Source: Flavobacterium sp. MK4S-17 (lineage in GTDB: Bacteria; Bacteroidota; Bacteroidia; Flavobacteriales; Flavobacteriaceae). Taken from it: a DNA stretch of 64,000 bases. Positions 48,022 through 57,353 of this stretch are shown here, piece after piece. Positions within the stretch are counted from its first letter, which is position 1. The number at the start of each line of letters is the position of its first letter. The stretch is from positions 62,001 through 126,000 of the forward strand of contig NZ_WWEP01000012.1 in assembly GCF_009848495.1 (NCBI RefSeq), written 5' to 3'. The position numbers and the translations under genes were made by a program. The notes under the pieces were generated by a model. It had not been told where the DNA came from. It did not search any database and was given only the letters and a program-made list of their open reading frames with translations.

Positions 48022-49080
48022 TTAAAATAACCTTATAATATAGTATATAAGTGCAGCAATTACCGCTGATACAGGTATTGTAAGTATCCATGCCCAAAGC
48101 AGGCTTATGGTAACGCCCCAGCGTACAGCAGATATCCTTTTTGTAATACCCACACCTATTATAGATCCTGTAATGGTATGTGTTGTAGAAACCGGAATAC
48201 CAAAATGTTCTGTAGTATAAAGGGTTATAGCTCCTGCAGTTTCTGCTGCAACACCTTCTAAAGATGTTACTTTAGTAATTTTAGAGCCCATTGTTTTTAC
48301 AATTTTCCAGCCGCCGCTCATAGTACCAAGACCCATCATAAGGAAACTTGTTAACGGCACCCAGCCCCATTCGTTTATAAATGTTTTAAAAGGGTCGGCA
48401 GCATTAATAAATGCAGGGTCCTGCATTACATTAACATGATAAAAAATTACCGCAGCACCAATAATACCCATTACTTTTTGCGAATCGTTAGCCCCGTGGC
48501 CCAAACTGAATAAGGCCGAAGACACAAGCTGTAACCTCCTGAACCACTTATCAGCTTTTGCAGGGTTGGCGCGCTTGCATATATTCAAAATAAGTATGGT
48601 AATTAAATAAGCAACAAACATACCTATAAGCGGAGCCATAAAAATAAACAATACAATAGGTAATACTTTGGCATAATTAATTACCGTGTTAAGGTCGGCA
48701 CCATCAACTGTAAAGGCATGCGCAATAGCTGCACCCATAAAACCGCCTATAAGTGTGTGCGATGATGATGAAGGGATACCCAGCTTCCAGGTAAGCAGGT
48801 TCCATGCTATTGCGGCAATAAGCCCTGCAAGGATAACCTCAAGAGTAATAAAGTCTTCGCTTACAGTTTTAGCTATAGTGTTACCAATTTTAAATTCACC
48901 AATAATATATTTGGATATAAAATAGGCCATGAAGTTGAAAAAAGCCGCCCACAATACAGCCTGGAAAGGCGTAAGTACCTTAGTGGCTACTATAGTGGCT
49001 ATTGAGTTGGCCGCATCATGAAAACCATTTATATAATCAAAAGCAAAAGCTAAAACAATAATTATTACAAGTAACGTCAT
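48022..49080 (-). CDS. Inorganic phosphate transporter, PiT family
   Basis: A low-affinity phosphate/cation symporter in the inner membrane; 352 residues with about ten hydrophobic helices. The two inverted signatures are clear: NGFHDAANSIATIVATK near residue 19 and LGHGANDSQKVMGIIG near 195-210, followed by TTHTITGSIIGVGI. It is the second gene of a pair with the DUF47 gene, which starts upstream on the same strand (27-bp gap). The pair is common in bacteria; DUF47 proteins resemble PhoU and may modulate the transporter. Confidence 0.93.
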   Translation of the reverse strand: MTLLVIIIVLAFAFDYINGFHDAANSIATIVATKVLTPFQAVLWAAFFNFMAYFISKYIIGEFKIGNTIAKTVSEDFITLEVILAGLIAAIAWNLLTWKLGIPSSSSHTLIGGFMGAAIAHAFTVDGADLNTVINYAKVLPIVLFIFMAPLIGMFVAYLITILILNICKRANPAKADKWFRRLQLVSSALFSLGHGANDSQKVMGIIGAAVIFYHVNVMQDPAFINAADPFKTFINEWGWVPLTSFLMMGLGTMSGGWKIVKTMGSKITKVTSLEGVAAETAGAITLYTTEHFGIPVSTTHTITGSIIGVGITKRISAVRWGVTISLLWAWILTIPVSAVIAALIYYIIRLF

Positions 49081-49107
49081 AATAAATAGTAGGGTTGAAA
49101 AGTAGGT

Positions 49108-49752
49108 TTATGAATGTTTTACGGCAATAGATTCCAAAACATTGGCAACCCCTTTACATTTGTCTGATGCTGTTTCCAGCGCTGCCAGCACTTCCTTATA
49201 TTTAATAACGTTTAACGCATCTGTTTCGTTTTCAAAAATATCCGCAACAGCTTTATCAAATACATTATCCGATTTGCTTTCCAACTTGTTTATCCTTTTA
49301 CAACAGTCAGCTATACCTTTAAGGTTCTTCATATTCTTAAGGTCGGCCACAGCAATTTGTATAAGTTGGCATGCCTCAAGGTTAATTTCAGTCATTTTCC
49401 TTATCGACTTGGTAATTTTCTCAACATGGTACAGGCGCATCCTGTTTGCCGCACCATACATATAGTCGGCCACATTATCAATAGCTGAAACAAGTGCATG
49501 AATATCTTCCCTGTCAAAAGGTGTAATAAAATTACGGCTAAGTTCAAGGTTAGTCTGGTGGGTTATACCTTCAATTATGCTTTCAAGGTTTTCCACTTCC
49601 TTAAAATATTCTTCCCTTTTGTCTTTAGGTGCATTAACTGCTTCATGAAGTTTTTCTGCCAGCAATACTAAATTTTGGGTAGCCTGTTCAAAAAGTGGGA
49701 AAAATTTCCTGTCCTTTGGTACAAGAAATTGAAAAATGCTGTTTATAGACAT
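49108..49752 (-). CDS. DUF47-family protein (PhoU-like, TIGR00153 type)
   Basis: A 214-residue all-helical cytoplasmic protein. It starts in family style, MSINSIFQFLVPKDRKFFPLFEQATQN, with an ITHQTNLELSRNFITPFDREDIHALVSAIDNVADY core whose FDREDI motif matches the PhoU metal site. It is upstream of the PiT gene and probably co-transcribed. Its role with PiT (gating or regulation) is an inference from this conserved pairing. Confidence 0.88.
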   Translation of the reverse strand: MSINSIFQFLVPKDRKFFPLFEQATQNLVLLAEKLHEAVNAPKDKREEYFKEVENLESIIEGITHQTNLELSRNFITPFDREDIHALVSAIDNVADYMYGAANRMRLYHVEKITKSIRKMTEINLEACQLIQIAVADLKNMKNLKGIADCCKRINKLESKSDNVFDKAVADIFENETDALNVIKYKEVLAALETASDKCKGVANVLESIAVKHS

Positions 49753-49951
49753 TGAACTGATTTTTGTTTCCGCAAAAGTACCTTCTCAATGTTAAGAAAT
49801 GGTTAACTAATTATAAATAACAGGTTATGATTATTAAATAAATATTTACAGCCGTTAAAACTACACTTTTTTCATTATTTATTAAATTATCAAACGATTT
49901 CGTATTTTAGCACTGCAAAATACAAATCAATAATACACTTTCTTCAAAAAT

Positions 49952-51580
49952 ATGGATATTAACTTCAACAAGAACGAAGACCACAATAAACTTTTATTGT
50001 CAGAATTAAAACAAAAACTGGCAAAGGTAAAAATGGGTGGTGGTGAAAAAAGAATAGCCAAACTGCATGCCGAGGGTAAAATGACCGCAAGGGAGCGGAT
50101 AGATTACCTGCTGGATGCCAAAAGCAACAGTATTGAAATTGGTGCTTTTGCAGGAGATGGCATGTATGCAGAACACGGGGGCTGCCCCAGCGGCGGGGTT
50201 GTAGTTAAAATAGGTTATATAAAAGGAAAGCAGTGTATTGTTGTTGCAAATGACGCTACTGTAAAAGCCGGCGCGTGGTTCCCTATTACAGGAAAGAAGA
50301 ACCTGCGTGCACAGGAAATTGCTATAGAAAATAAACTCCCTATAATTTACCTGGTTGACAGTGCAGGTGTTTACCTGCCCATGCAGGACGAAATTTTCCC
50401 TGATAAAGAACACTTTGGGCGGATTTTTAGAAATAATGCCATAATGAGCAGTATGGGAATAACACAGATAGCTGCCGTAATGGGCAGTTGTGTGGCCGGT
50501 GGTGCTTACCTTCCCATTATGAGTGATGAAGCCCTGATAGTAGATAAAACAGGGAGTATATTTTTAGCAGGTAGTTACCTTGTAAAAGCTGCAATAGGTG
50601 AAAATATAGATAATGAAACCCTGGGTGGCGCAACAACACACTGCGAAATATCAGGTGTTACCGACTATAAAGCGAAAGATGATAAGGACGCACTGGACAC
50701 TATAAAGAATATTGTGGACAAAATTGGTGATTATGAAAAGGCAGGGTTTAACAGAATTGCACCACAAAAACCCGCACATGAGGTAAAAGATATATATGGC
50801 ATAATACCAAAATCACGTGCTGAGCAATATGATATGATGGAAGTTATTACCCGTTTGGTAGATAACAGTGAGTTTGAAGAATACAAGGCTGGCTATGGGC
50901 AAACTATTATAACAGGCTATGCCCGTATTGACGGCTGGGCTGTGGGTATAGTAGCCAACCAGCGCAAAGTAGTGAAAAGCAAAAAAGGCGAAATGCAGTT
51001 TGGCGGTGTTATATACAGCGACAGTGCCGATAAGGCAACCCGATTTATAGCCAACTGTAACCAAAAGAAAATTCCGCTGGTATTCCTACAGGATGTAACA
51101 GGCTTTATGGTAGGTTCCAAATCAGAGCATGGCGGTATTATAAAAGACGGAGCCAAAATGGTTAACGCCGTAAGTAATTCGGTAGTGCCCAAATTTACGG
51201 TAGTTGTAGGAAATTCCTATGGTGCAGGCAACTATGCCATGTGTGGCAAGGCTTATGACCCAAGGCTGATATTTGCCTGGCCAAGTGCCGAGCTTGCCGT
51301 TATGGGTGGCACACAGGCAGCCAAAGTTTTAATGCAGATTGAAGCCTCATCTTTAAAAGCAAAAGGCGAAAAAGTGGATGAAGCAAAAGAACAGGAACTT
51401 TTTAATAAAATAAAGGCCAGGTATGATGCCCAGGTTTCGCCTTACTATGCGGCTGCAAGGATTTGGACAGATGCCATAATAGATCCGCTTGATACACGCA
51501 AATGGATATCTATGGGGATTGAGGCTGCAAACCATGCCCCTATCGAAAAGCAATTTAACCTGGGTGTAATTCAGGTATAA
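49952..51580 (+). CDS. Acyl-CoA carboxylase, beta (carboxyltransferase) subunit
   Basis: Moves CO2 from carboxybiotin to an acyl-CoA; it works with a biotinylated alpha subunit not in view. The 542 residues contain two crotonase-like halves: MTARERIDYLLD and SAGVYLPMQDEIFPDKEHFGRIF in the first; FLQDVTGFMVGSKSEHGGIIKDGAKM and NSYGAGNYAMCGKAYDPRLIFAWPSAELAVMGG in the second. The GNYAMCGKAYDP and WPSAELAVMGG forms and the length favour methylcrotonyl-CoA carboxylase over propionyl-CoA carboxylase, but I cannot be sure. Leucine breakdown is supported by leucine dehydrogenase and HMG-CoA lyase elsewhere in the window. Confidence 0.88.
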   Translation: MDINFNKNEDHNKLLLSELKQKLAKVKMGGGEKRIAKLHAEGKMTARERIDYLLDAKSNSIEIGAFAGDGMYAEHGGCPSGGVVVKIGYIKGKQCIVVANDATVKAGAWFPITGKKNLRAQEIAIENKLPIIYLVDSAGVYLPMQDEIFPDKEHFGRIFRNNAIMSSMGITQIAAVMGSCVAGGAYLPIMSDEALIVDKTGSIFLAGSYLVKAAIGENIDNETLGGATTHCEISGVTDYKAKDDKDALDTIKNIVDKIGDYEKAGFNRIAPQKPAHEVKDIYGIIPKSRAEQYDMMEVITRLVDNSEFEEYKAGYGQTIITGYARIDGWAVGIVANQRKVVKSKKGEMQFGGVIYSDSADKATRFIANCNQKKIPLVFLQDVTGFMVGSKSEHGGIIKDGAKMVNAVSNSVVPKFTVVVGNSYGAGNYAMCGKAYDPRLIFAWPSAELAVMGGTQAAKVLMQIEASSLKAKGEKVDEAKEQELFNKIKARYDAQVSPYYAAARIWTDAIIDPLDTRKWISMGIEAANHAPIEKQFNLGVIQV

Positions 51581-51600
51581 TAATTTAACTATAACTACAT

Positions 51601-51624
51601 AAGGCCCTGAAATTTCAGGGCCTT
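51601..51624 (+). terminator. Terminator after the carboxylase gene
   Basis: AAGGCCCTGA pairs with TCAGGGCCTT around AATT, a perfect 24-bp palindrome, followed by TTCTTTTT. Confidence 0.8.
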
Positions 51625-51674
51625 TTCTTTTTACAACTACTTATTTTAATATCTTTATTTTTTAATTTCATACT

Positions 51675-52577
51675 ATGAAAATATTACATGGAATTTTGCT
51701 GTTATTCCTGGCGTGTGTTAATGGCATTGCACAGGAACGCTATATAAAAATTGATAACTTCAGGTCTGATTACGTTAAAAGCCGCAATGTAGAAATATGG
51801 CTGCCACCCGGGTATTATGAAAATCCCGGAAAAAAATACCCTGTACTTTATATGCATGACGGGCAAAATGTTTTTAATAAAAAAGTTTCGGGATTTGGTG
51901 TAGCCTGGGAAGTAGACAGCACAGCAGAAAAACTGATTACTGAAAACAAGATAAAACCTGCCATTATTGTAGCTTCATGGAATACTAACGAATACAGGTA
52001 TATGGAATATTTTCCTGAAAAGGCATCAGAATATTTTACCCGTGAAGACAAAGAAGCGATGCAGGGCCTTGTAAAGCTGATGAAGGTAGAATATAACTGG
52101 CTGGCAGATGAATATTTAAAGTTTATGGTTAAAGAGCTTAAACCCTATATAGATAAAAATTACCACACGCTTTCCAACAGGGAAAACACATCTGTTTGCG
52201 GCAGTTCTATGGGCGGCCTGATTTCGCTGTATGCCATTAGTGAATACCCTGAAGTTTTCGGGCAGGTAGCCTGTATATCCACCCACTGGCCGCTTTTATT
52301 TGACAACAATAACATGAGCCCGTCCGAATCTGTTCGGAAGTATATAGAGGAAAACCTGCCTTCACCAAAAACGCACCGTATATATTTTGACTATGGTACT
52401 GCCACGCTTGACCAGTATTATGAAGTACACCAGCAAAAGATTGATAGAATAATGAAAGCCAAAGGATACACAAAAGGCAAAAACTGGGTTACCAGAAAAT
52501 TTGAAGGTGCGCAGCATAACGAACAATCATGGCAAAACCGTGTTGATGTAATACTTGAATTTTTATACAAAAAATAG
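51675..52577 (+). CDS. Secreted alpha/beta hydrolase, putative esterase (Fes/esterase D type)
   Basis: A 300-residue exported hydrolase; signal peptide MKILHGILLLFLACVNGIAQ. The family start YKRNVEIWLPPGYYENPGK-like (RNVEIWLPPGYY) is followed by YPVLYMHDGQNVF and the nucleophile elbow CGSSMGG with Ser178. The final EGAQHNEQSW supplies the catalytic histidine. The putative-esterase family includes enterochelin esterases and feruloyl esterases; the substrate is not evident. It is followed 5 bp later by a methyltransferase gene and then an M1 peptidase gene, probably one transcript. Confidence 0.86.
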   Translation: MKILHGILLLFLACVNGIAQERYIKIDNFRSDYVKSRNVEIWLPPGYYENPGKKYPVLYMHDGQNVFNKKVSGFGVAWEVDSTAEKLITENKIKPAIIVASWNTNEYRYMEYFPEKASEYFTREDKEAMQGLVKLMKVEYNWLADEYLKFMVKELKPYIDKNYHTLSNRENTSVCGSSMGGLISLYAISEYPEVFGQVACISTHWPLLFDNNNMSPSESVRKYIEENLPSPKTHRIYFDYGTATLDQYYEVHQQKIDRIMKAKGYTKGKNWVTRKFEGAQHNEQSWQNRVDVILEFLYKK

Positions 52578-52582
52578 TTTTA

Positions 52583-53239
52583 ATGAAATTATCTGAAACC
52601 GAGCTGGAACAACTTGCACAACAGTTGCGATGCCCTGATGGAAATGAAGGGATAAAGGTTGCCGAGATGATGAACTTTACTAACAGTAACATTATCTCAA
52701 AAACTATTGACAACCTGCAGGTGAAACCTCATGATACCCTGCTGGAAATAGGCCCTGGTAATGCCAGTCATGTAAAGGATATTGTTAGTATAGTAGATTC
52801 TATAAATTATTACGGTATAGATATATCTGAAACTATGGTGGCAGAGGCCAAAAAGTTAAACATGGGAGTATCTAACGTTCTCTTTATGCTGTCTGATGGT
52901 GCAACCATACCTTTTAATGATAATTACTTCAGTAAAATTTTTACGGTAAACACTATCTACTTTTGGAATAATCCGGCACAGTATGCAAAGGAAATCTACC
53001 GGGTATTAAAACAGGGCGGAAAACTGAATATTGGTTTTATTCCGAAGAGCACTATGCAGCACATACCGTTTGCGAGGTATGGCTTTACATTATATGATAC
53101 AGAAACAGTAAGTAACATTCTTAAAAATAATGGCTTTACTGACTGTACAGCTATAACCGAAACCGAACTGGTAAAAAGCAACAGCGGAGAAGATATAGAA
53201 CGGGAGTTTGTTATTCTTTCAGCAATAAAAAATAAATAA
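52583..53239 (+). CDS. Class I SAM-dependent methyltransferase
   Basis: A 218-residue cytoplasmic protein. The SAM-binding motif I is LLEIGPGNASHVKD near residues 53-66, motif II IDISETMVAEAKKL, and the acidic/aromatic motifs DGATIPFNDNYFSKIFTVNTIYFW follow, as in UbiE/COQ5-like enzymes. I cannot assign a substrate. It has 5 bp to the esterase gene and 9 bp to the next gene. Confidence 0.83.
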   Translation: MKLSETELEQLAQQLRCPDGNEGIKVAEMMNFTNSNIISKTIDNLQVKPHDTLLEIGPGNASHVKDIVSIVDSINYYGIDISETMVAEAKKLNMGVSNVLFMLSDGATIPFNDNYFSKIFTVNTIYFWNNPAQYAKEIYRVLKQGGKLNIGFIPKSTMQHIPFARYGFTLYDTETVSNILKNNGFTDCTAITETELVKSNSGEDIEREFVILSAIKNK

Positions 53240-53248
53240 CACTCAGCC

Positions 53249-54859
53249 ATGAGCAAACACTTTTTTTATATATTATTTTTTATATCTCTTTGCGTCTATT
53301 CGCAAAACTTCAGTCGCCGTGACAGCCTGCAGGGCGGCTTGCGCGCTGAGCGCACCAGTTTTGATGTACAGCGGTATGACCTGAATATAACTATTAACCC
53401 GGATGAGAAATACATCAACGGTTATAATGATATTACTTTCAGGCTGACAGCCAATACAAAAAAGATACAGATAGACCTGTTTGAAAACATGCAGGTGGAT
53501 AGTATTATCTTTAATAATAAAAAACTTCAGTATATAAGAGATAATGATGCTGTATTCATCACTTTCCCTAAAATGCTGAAAAAAGGAAAAGAAGAAAAAA
53601 TACGGTTTTATTATTCAGGAAATCCTCTAACAGCAAAGAACCCTCCATGGGACGGTGGATTTATTTTCAGCAGGGATAGTAATGGTAAGCACTGGGTAGG
53701 CGTGGCTGTACAGGGCACAGGGGCAAGCCTTTGGTATCCGGTAAAAGACCACCAGACTGATGAGCCCGATAAAGGTGCAACTATAAAAGTGGCTGTCCCT
53801 AACGGATTGATGAATGTTTCCAACGGCAGGCTTACCGGCACTGAAAGCCTTGAAAATGGTTATACCCGCTGGGATTGGGAAGTAAAAAACCCGATAAACA
53901 ATTATGACATAACTGTAAATATTGGGGATTATGCCCACATACATGACAGGCTTGGCAGCCTGGACCTGGATTATTATGTTTTAAAGGAGAATGAAGAAAA
54001 AGCCAAAACCCATTTTGAGAAAGATGTAAAGCCTATGCTGCAATGCTTCCAGGAAAAGTTTGGCGAATACCCGTTTATTAAAGACAGTTATAAGCTGGTG
54101 GAAACGCCTTATTTAGGTATGGAACACCAAAGCGCAATAGCCTATGGCAATAAATATAAAAAAGGTTACCTGGGCTATGATATGACTATGACGGGCATAG
54201 GCCACCAGTTTGATTATATTGTAGTACATGAAAGCGGGCACGAATGGTTTGGCAACAGCATTACCAGTAAAGACATTGCCGATATGTGGATACATGAAGG
54301 TTTTACCACTTATTCCGAAACTATTTTTGTAGAATGCAGGCTCGGGTATGAAAAAGCAATGAAATACATAAACGGGCAAAGGTTAAATGTGACTAATGAC
54401 AAGCCTGTAATAGGCATTTTTGGCATGAATAAAACAGGCTCCGGCGATATGTATTATAAAGGGGCACTAATGCTTAATACTATACGGCACATTATTAATG
54501 ACGACAGCAAATGGTGGGCAATGCTTTTAAAGTTTTCGGAAACATACAAAAAACAGATAATTGATACTGAAACCGTAGTGCAGTTTTTTAATACTGAAAG
54601 CGGCTTGAACCTTACACCTGTTTTTAACCAATACCTGCGTTACCGGAACATCCCGATATTAGAGCTAAAACAAAATGGCAATAGCACAGAATACAGATGG
54701 AAAACCGATGCAGAAGATTTTTTAATGCCGGTTGATATAACCCTTAATGGCAAAGAGATGAGGCTGAATGCCACTAACAAGTGGCAATCCATTACGGGAA
54801 ATGTAAAGGATATCGAGGTAAAAAAAACAAAGTTTTATATAAAGACAGAAATACTTTAA
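53249..54859 (+). CDS. M1-family zinc aminopeptidase, exported
   Basis: A 536-residue exported metallopeptidase; signal peptide MSKHFFYILFFISLCVYSQ. An N-terminal beta saddle holds RYDLNITINPDEKYINGYNDI. The catalytic domain has the exopeptidase motif GMEHQSAIAYG and the zinc site HESGHEWFGN (His327, Glu328, His331) with the distal Glu350 in WIHEGFTTYSE. The C-terminal helical part of the long M1 enzymes is missing, typical for the shorter Bacteroidota type. It should release N-terminal residues from peptides in the periplasm. Its stop overlaps the convergent menE stop by 4 bp. Confidence 0.9.
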   Translation: MSKHFFYILFFISLCVYSQNFSRRDSLQGGLRAERTSFDVQRYDLNITINPDEKYINGYNDITFRLTANTKKIQIDLFENMQVDSIIFNNKKLQYIRDNDAVFITFPKMLKKGKEEKIRFYYSGNPLTAKNPPWDGGFIFSRDSNGKHWVGVAVQGTGASLWYPVKDHQTDEPDKGATIKVAVPNGLMNVSNGRLTGTESLENGYTRWDWEVKNPINNYDITVNIGDYAHIHDRLGSLDLDYYVLKENEEKAKTHFEKDVKPMLQCFQEKFGEYPFIKDSYKLVETPYLGMEHQSAIAYGNKYKKGYLGYDMTMTGIGHQFDYIVVHESGHEWFGNSITSKDIADMWIHEGFTTYSETIFVECRLGYEKAMKYINGQRLNVTNDKPVIGIFGMNKTGSGDMYYKGALMLNTIRHIINDDSKWWAMLLKFSETYKKQIIDTETVVQFFNTESGLNLTPVFNQYLRYRNIPILELKQNGNSTEYRWKTDAEDFLMPVDITLNGKEMRLNATNKWQSITGNVKDIEVKKTKFYIKTEIL

Positions 54860-55902
54860 GCAGATGCAATGCTTTTGTCCCTTACTATTTTGCCTGAAGC
54901 TGTTTCGGTAAATTTTTCAACAAATAATATTTCCTTTGGTTTTTCAAATTTGCCCAGTTTGGAAAATACACTTTTGGCAACATCATAGGCCTCGCCCTCA
55001 ATTACCAGCACGAGCTTTTCGCCCAGTTCATCATCAGGTATTCCTTTTACAAAAAAGCGCCTTTCAATTTTACCTGAAAGCTTCTCCTCTATCTGCTCAG
55101 GGAAAAGCTTAACGCCACCGCTGTTAATTACATTGTCAAAACGCCCCAGCCAAATAAATTCTTTATCATTAAGCACTTTAACCACATCATTGGTAATAAC
55201 AGGTGCATCATTAACGGCTGGTGCATTAATTACAAGGCAATGCCTTTCATCTTCTTTAACTGTAATGCCCGGTAAAACCGTAAAGGCCTCTTCCCCTGCC
55301 TTTTTTGCTGCAATATGTGTTATGGTTTCGGTCATGCCATAGGTTTCATAAACCTTTGTTGGCAGTAACTGCAATTGCCCTGCTAAGGCTTTATCTACCT
55401 TTGCGCCCCCAAGTATTACCTTTTTTACCTGATGCAGTTTATCTAATGAGTGTTTTGCCTGCATGGGCACCATGGCACAAAAATCATAAATTGTATCGTT
55501 CCTTTTAAGCGGTTCAGAAACCGGTTCGGTAAGGTCAAGCTCCCAGCCCAGTACAAAAGCCCGCACCAGCATCATTTTACCGGCTACAAACTGGGTTGGC
55601 AGGCAATGCAATGCCTTTGTTTCAGGGCCCAGGTCAAAAAAAGCACCCGTAGCCAGGGCAGAGTTTACCATAGCCTGCTTGTTTACCCTTATAGCCTTTG
55701 GGGTACCTGTAGTACCCGATGTGGTCATTTCAATATATTCCTTACTGTCAAACCAATAAAGCAAAAAATCACCTATAGCCTTTTCGTATGGTTCACCTTC
55801 TTTTATAAAACTATAGGCAATGCGGCTAAGGTCCTCTTCATTTAAATGAAAGCCGTTCAGCCTGAAACTGCTGTGCACAAAATGGTAATCGGGTTTAATC
55901 AT
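54856..55902 (-). CDS. menE: O-succinylbenzoate-CoA ligase (AMP-binding), short form
   Basis: Activates o-succinylbenzoate to its CoA thioester in menaquinone synthesis. The 348 residues carry the AMP-binding motif MTTSGTTGTPKAIRVNKQAM near residue 60, VYETYGMTETITHIA (A5) and WLGRFDNVINSGGVKLFPEQIE (A7/A8), and end in TASGKIVRDK with the A10 lysine. The N-terminal third of longer acyl-CoA synthetases is absent, which is normal for MenE of this phylum. Convergent with the M1 gene; the next gene (CPBP) on the same strand overlaps its start by 8 bp. Other men genes are not in view. Confidence 0.84.
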   Translation of the reverse strand: MIKPDYHFVHSSFRLNGFHLNEEDLSRIAYSFIKEGEPYEKAIGDFLLYWFDSKEYIEMTTSGTTGTPKAIRVNKQAMVNSALATGAFFDLGPETKALHCLPTQFVAGKMMLVRAFVLGWELDLTEPVSEPLKRNDTIYDFCAMVPMQAKHSLDKLHQVKKVILGGAKVDKALAGQLQLLPTKVYETYGMTETITHIAAKKAGEEAFTVLPGITVKEDERHCLVINAPAVNDAPVITNDVVKVLNDKEFIWLGRFDNVINSGGVKLFPEQIEEKLSGKIERRFFVKGIPDDELGEKLVLVIEGEAYDVAKSVFSKLGKFEKPKEILFVEKFTETASGKIVRDKSIASA

Positions 55903-56824
55903 GATTGGTCAGGTTGTTGCTTTCTGTATCATTTAAAACAATACGCCCGGTTAATTTTTCCTTCCAGCCGTGCCATTTGTATTTCTTACTAAAGATAAAT
56001 AAAAGAATAGGGAAAACCACAAAAACAGGGAGTAAAATATCAAACCCTGCCGAAGGTTCTGATAAATCCTTTAAGACAGAAGGCGTTTGGAAAGCACTCC
56101 AGTCAGAAGTAATTAAAAGTGCCGTAATAAGGTTATTGGCAGCATGAAACCCCAAGGCAAGCTCAAGCCCCTCGTCCATTAAAGTTACTATACCTAAAAA
56201 GAAGCCGGTACCAATGTAATACACAAGCAGTATCATACCCAGTTTGCCTACTTCGGGGTTGGCTATATGCAAAACACCAAATAATACAGAGGTTACTATA
56301 AGCGGCACCAGCCTGCTGCGTGTTGCTATGCCTATGCCCTGCATTAAATACCCCCTGAAAAGGTATTCCTCAAAACTGGTTTGCAGGGGTACCATAATTA
56401 CTGCTAAAACAGCAAGTATGGCAAATTGCCGGGGGTTAAAGTTAAGCTCATAGTTTTCGGGCTGCGTAATATAAGCTATTACAATCAGTGCCGCCGTTAC
56501 AAAACCCCATAACCCAAATGCAAAGCCTATACGCCCCCAATCTATTTTTGGCCTTGCTGTTGTTAGGCTCCTAATGCTTTGCTTGTGGAAATACTTTACC
56601 CATGCAATTAAAACAAAAAAGAAAATAACCAGCGGGAGCAAGGTTTCAAAAAATACCCGGTTCTGCCCTTTGCGGGCCACTTCTTCTTTCAATATCTGCT
56701 CTACATCAAGGTCAAGCATTTTTACTGCCAGAAAGTTAAGCAGCATCAATATAAAAAATACGGCGGGTATAGGAATGTACTTTTCAATACCAAACTTTTT
56801 GCCATAGGCCTGTTCTATATACAT
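55895..56824 (-). CDS. CPBP-family intramembrane metalloprotease (CAAX protease-like)
   Basis: A 309-residue membrane protein with about eight hydrophobic segments. The Abi/CPBP motif 1 is SFEEYLFRGYLM (E-E-x-x-x-R), with FGVLHIANPE (motif 2) and the later FHAANNLI histidine/asparagine (motif 3). Substrates in bacteria are poorly known. Its stop overlaps the menE start by 8 bp, so it is probably translated together with menE. Confidence 0.88.
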   Translation of the reverse strand: MYIEQAYGKKFGIEKYIPIPAVFFILMLLNFLAVKMLDLDVEQILKEEVARKGQNRVFFETLLPLVIFFFVLIAWVKYFHKQSIRSLTTARPKIDWGRIGFAFGLWGFVTAALIVIAYITQPENYELNFNPRQFAILAVLAVIMVPLQTSFEEYLFRGYLMQGIGIATRSRLVPLIVTSVLFGVLHIANPEVGKLGMILLVYYIGTGFFLGIVTLMDEGLELALGFHAANNLITALLITSDWSAFQTPSVLKDLSEPSAGFDILLPVFVVFPILLFIFSKKYKWHGWKEKLTGRIVLNDTESNNLTNHD

Positions 56825-56909
56825 ACGGTATATTTTAAAATTTTGTTTGCACTAAGTTATATCAATTTTTAATTTATAATGGCTTTCTTTGTGAAAAGAA
56901 ACGCTAATA

Positions 56910-57251
56910 ATGATTAAAATATACCATAACCCCCGTTGCAGTAAATCAAGGGAAGGGCTGCATATGCTTGAGGATGAAGGACGCGAATTTGAAATTGTAA
57001 AATATCTTGAGGAACTACCTACCAAAGCTGAGCTTAAAGAGCTTATAAAAAAGCTTGGCATTAAACCTATCGAGCTTGTAAGGCAAAAAGAAACTGTTTG
57101 GAAAGAAAATTACAAAGGTAAAAACCTGAACGACAGCCAGATTATTGACGCTATGCTGCAACACCCCAACCTTATTGAAAGGCCAATAATAGTTAATGGC
57201 GAAAAAGCAGTAGTAGCGCGCCCTGCCGAAGCAATGCGAACCATTCTTTAA
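56910..57251 (+). CDS. ArsC/Spx-family protein (glutaredoxin-coupled arsenate reductase type)
   Basis: A 113-residue protein with the ArsC/Spx thioredoxin-like fold. It opens with MIKIYHNPRCSKSREGL, where Cys10 is the active cysteine. A single Cys fits glutathione/glutaredoxin-linked ArsC, and RPIIVNGEKAVVARPAE near residues 90-106 supplies the conserved arginine. It is unrelated in fold to the arsC of the ars operon at 2.6 kb. Arsenate reductase activity is plausible but not shown; many relatives (YffB/ArsC) have no established substrate. Confidence 0.82.
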   Translation: MIKIYHNPRCSKSREGLHMLEDEGREFEIVKYLEELPTKAELKELIKKLGIKPIELVRQKETVWKENYKGKNLNDSQIIDAMLQHPNLIERPIIVNGEKAVVARPAEAMRTIL

Positions 57252-57277
57252 CAGGAAAATTTTAACGTTTTTTTAAT

Positions 57278-57304
57278 AACCTCTCCTTAAACCATGGAGA
57301 GGTT
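57278..57304 (+). terminator. Terminator after the ArsC/Spx-like gene
   Basis: AACCTCTCC (57278-57286) pairs with GGAGAGGTT (57296-57304), followed by TTT. Confidence 0.65.
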
Positions 57305-57353
57305 TTTGCGTCAAAACCCCAATAAAATAGAATTTATTTAAAATAACCACTAC

